From Nansenia antarctica (taxonomy: Eukaryota; Chordata; Actinopteri; Argentiniformes; Microstomatidae), in NCBI GenBank assembly GCA_963989245.1, contig OZ022349.1, positions 25,969,846-26,033,845 of the forward strand: 64,000 nucleotides of DNA. Reading direction: 5' to 3'. More notes on this DNA, generated by a model. It was given only the letters and a program-made list of their open reading frames with translations. It was not told the origin of the DNA and ran no database searches. Positions within the stretch are counted from its first letter, which is position 1. The DNA itself is not shown here.

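Overview
The window is vertebrate nuclear DNA, almost certainly from a teleost fish. It has short GT-AG introns around conserved exons, abundant tRNA-derived SINEs, L2-type LINE fragments, small hAT-, PIF/Harbinger- and piggyBac-like elements, and a very high load of micro- and minisatellites. A gadiform (cod-like) genome, known for extreme tandem-repeat density, would fit, but that is inference. There is a 200-N assembly gap at 7471-7670.

Three protein-coding loci are visible. (1) Minus strand, about 2654-5972: the proline-rich C-terminal part of an ARHGAP44 (RICH2)-type RhoGAP. Two exons are well supported and a third is possible; the BAR and RhoGAP exons and the last exon are not present. 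(2) Plus strand, 7671-16762: fbrs (fibrosin, AUTS2 family), whose 5' exons are lost at the N gap. Six exons remain, several with apparent reading-frame breaks, followed by a 3' UTR to about 18.1 kb. (3) Plus strand, about 19.6 kb to the right edge: srcap, the SWI2/SNF2 ATPase that deposits H2A.Z. I could chain 35 exons by splice signals and matching phase, about 3,510 codons, still open at base 64000. The fbrs-srcap neighbourhood is the same as on human 16p11.2.

The srcap model runs as follows: a CpG-rich promoter with two TCTCGCGAGA elements and a YY1-type site (19.6-20.0 kb); an unusual N-terminal region of about 1,300 residues, most of it in one 3.4-kb exon (22253-25695); the HSA domain (32385-34593); acidic linkers (38054-42942); the ATPase N-lobe (43378-47859); the split-ATPase insert with proline-rich exons (49196-56897); the helicase C-lobe (57027-60293); acidic coiled tail exons (60650-61952); and a C-terminal exon with two AT-hooks (62467 onward).

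The introns are the most distinctive part. Several minisatellites begin exactly at a 5' splice site and carry copies of the exon end plus the GT donor in every unit (38.2, 43.95 and 58.36 kb). Others start within a few bases of a donor. Several SINE or MITE ends lie directly against 3' splice sites. One intron holds a three-level nest of DNA transposons (29256-31834).

Several exons show frame breaks, three of which are in or near G or C homopolymers. With the N gap and the two genes truncated towards it, this points to local assembly error, and the frame breaks should not be read as pseudogenes without raw reads.
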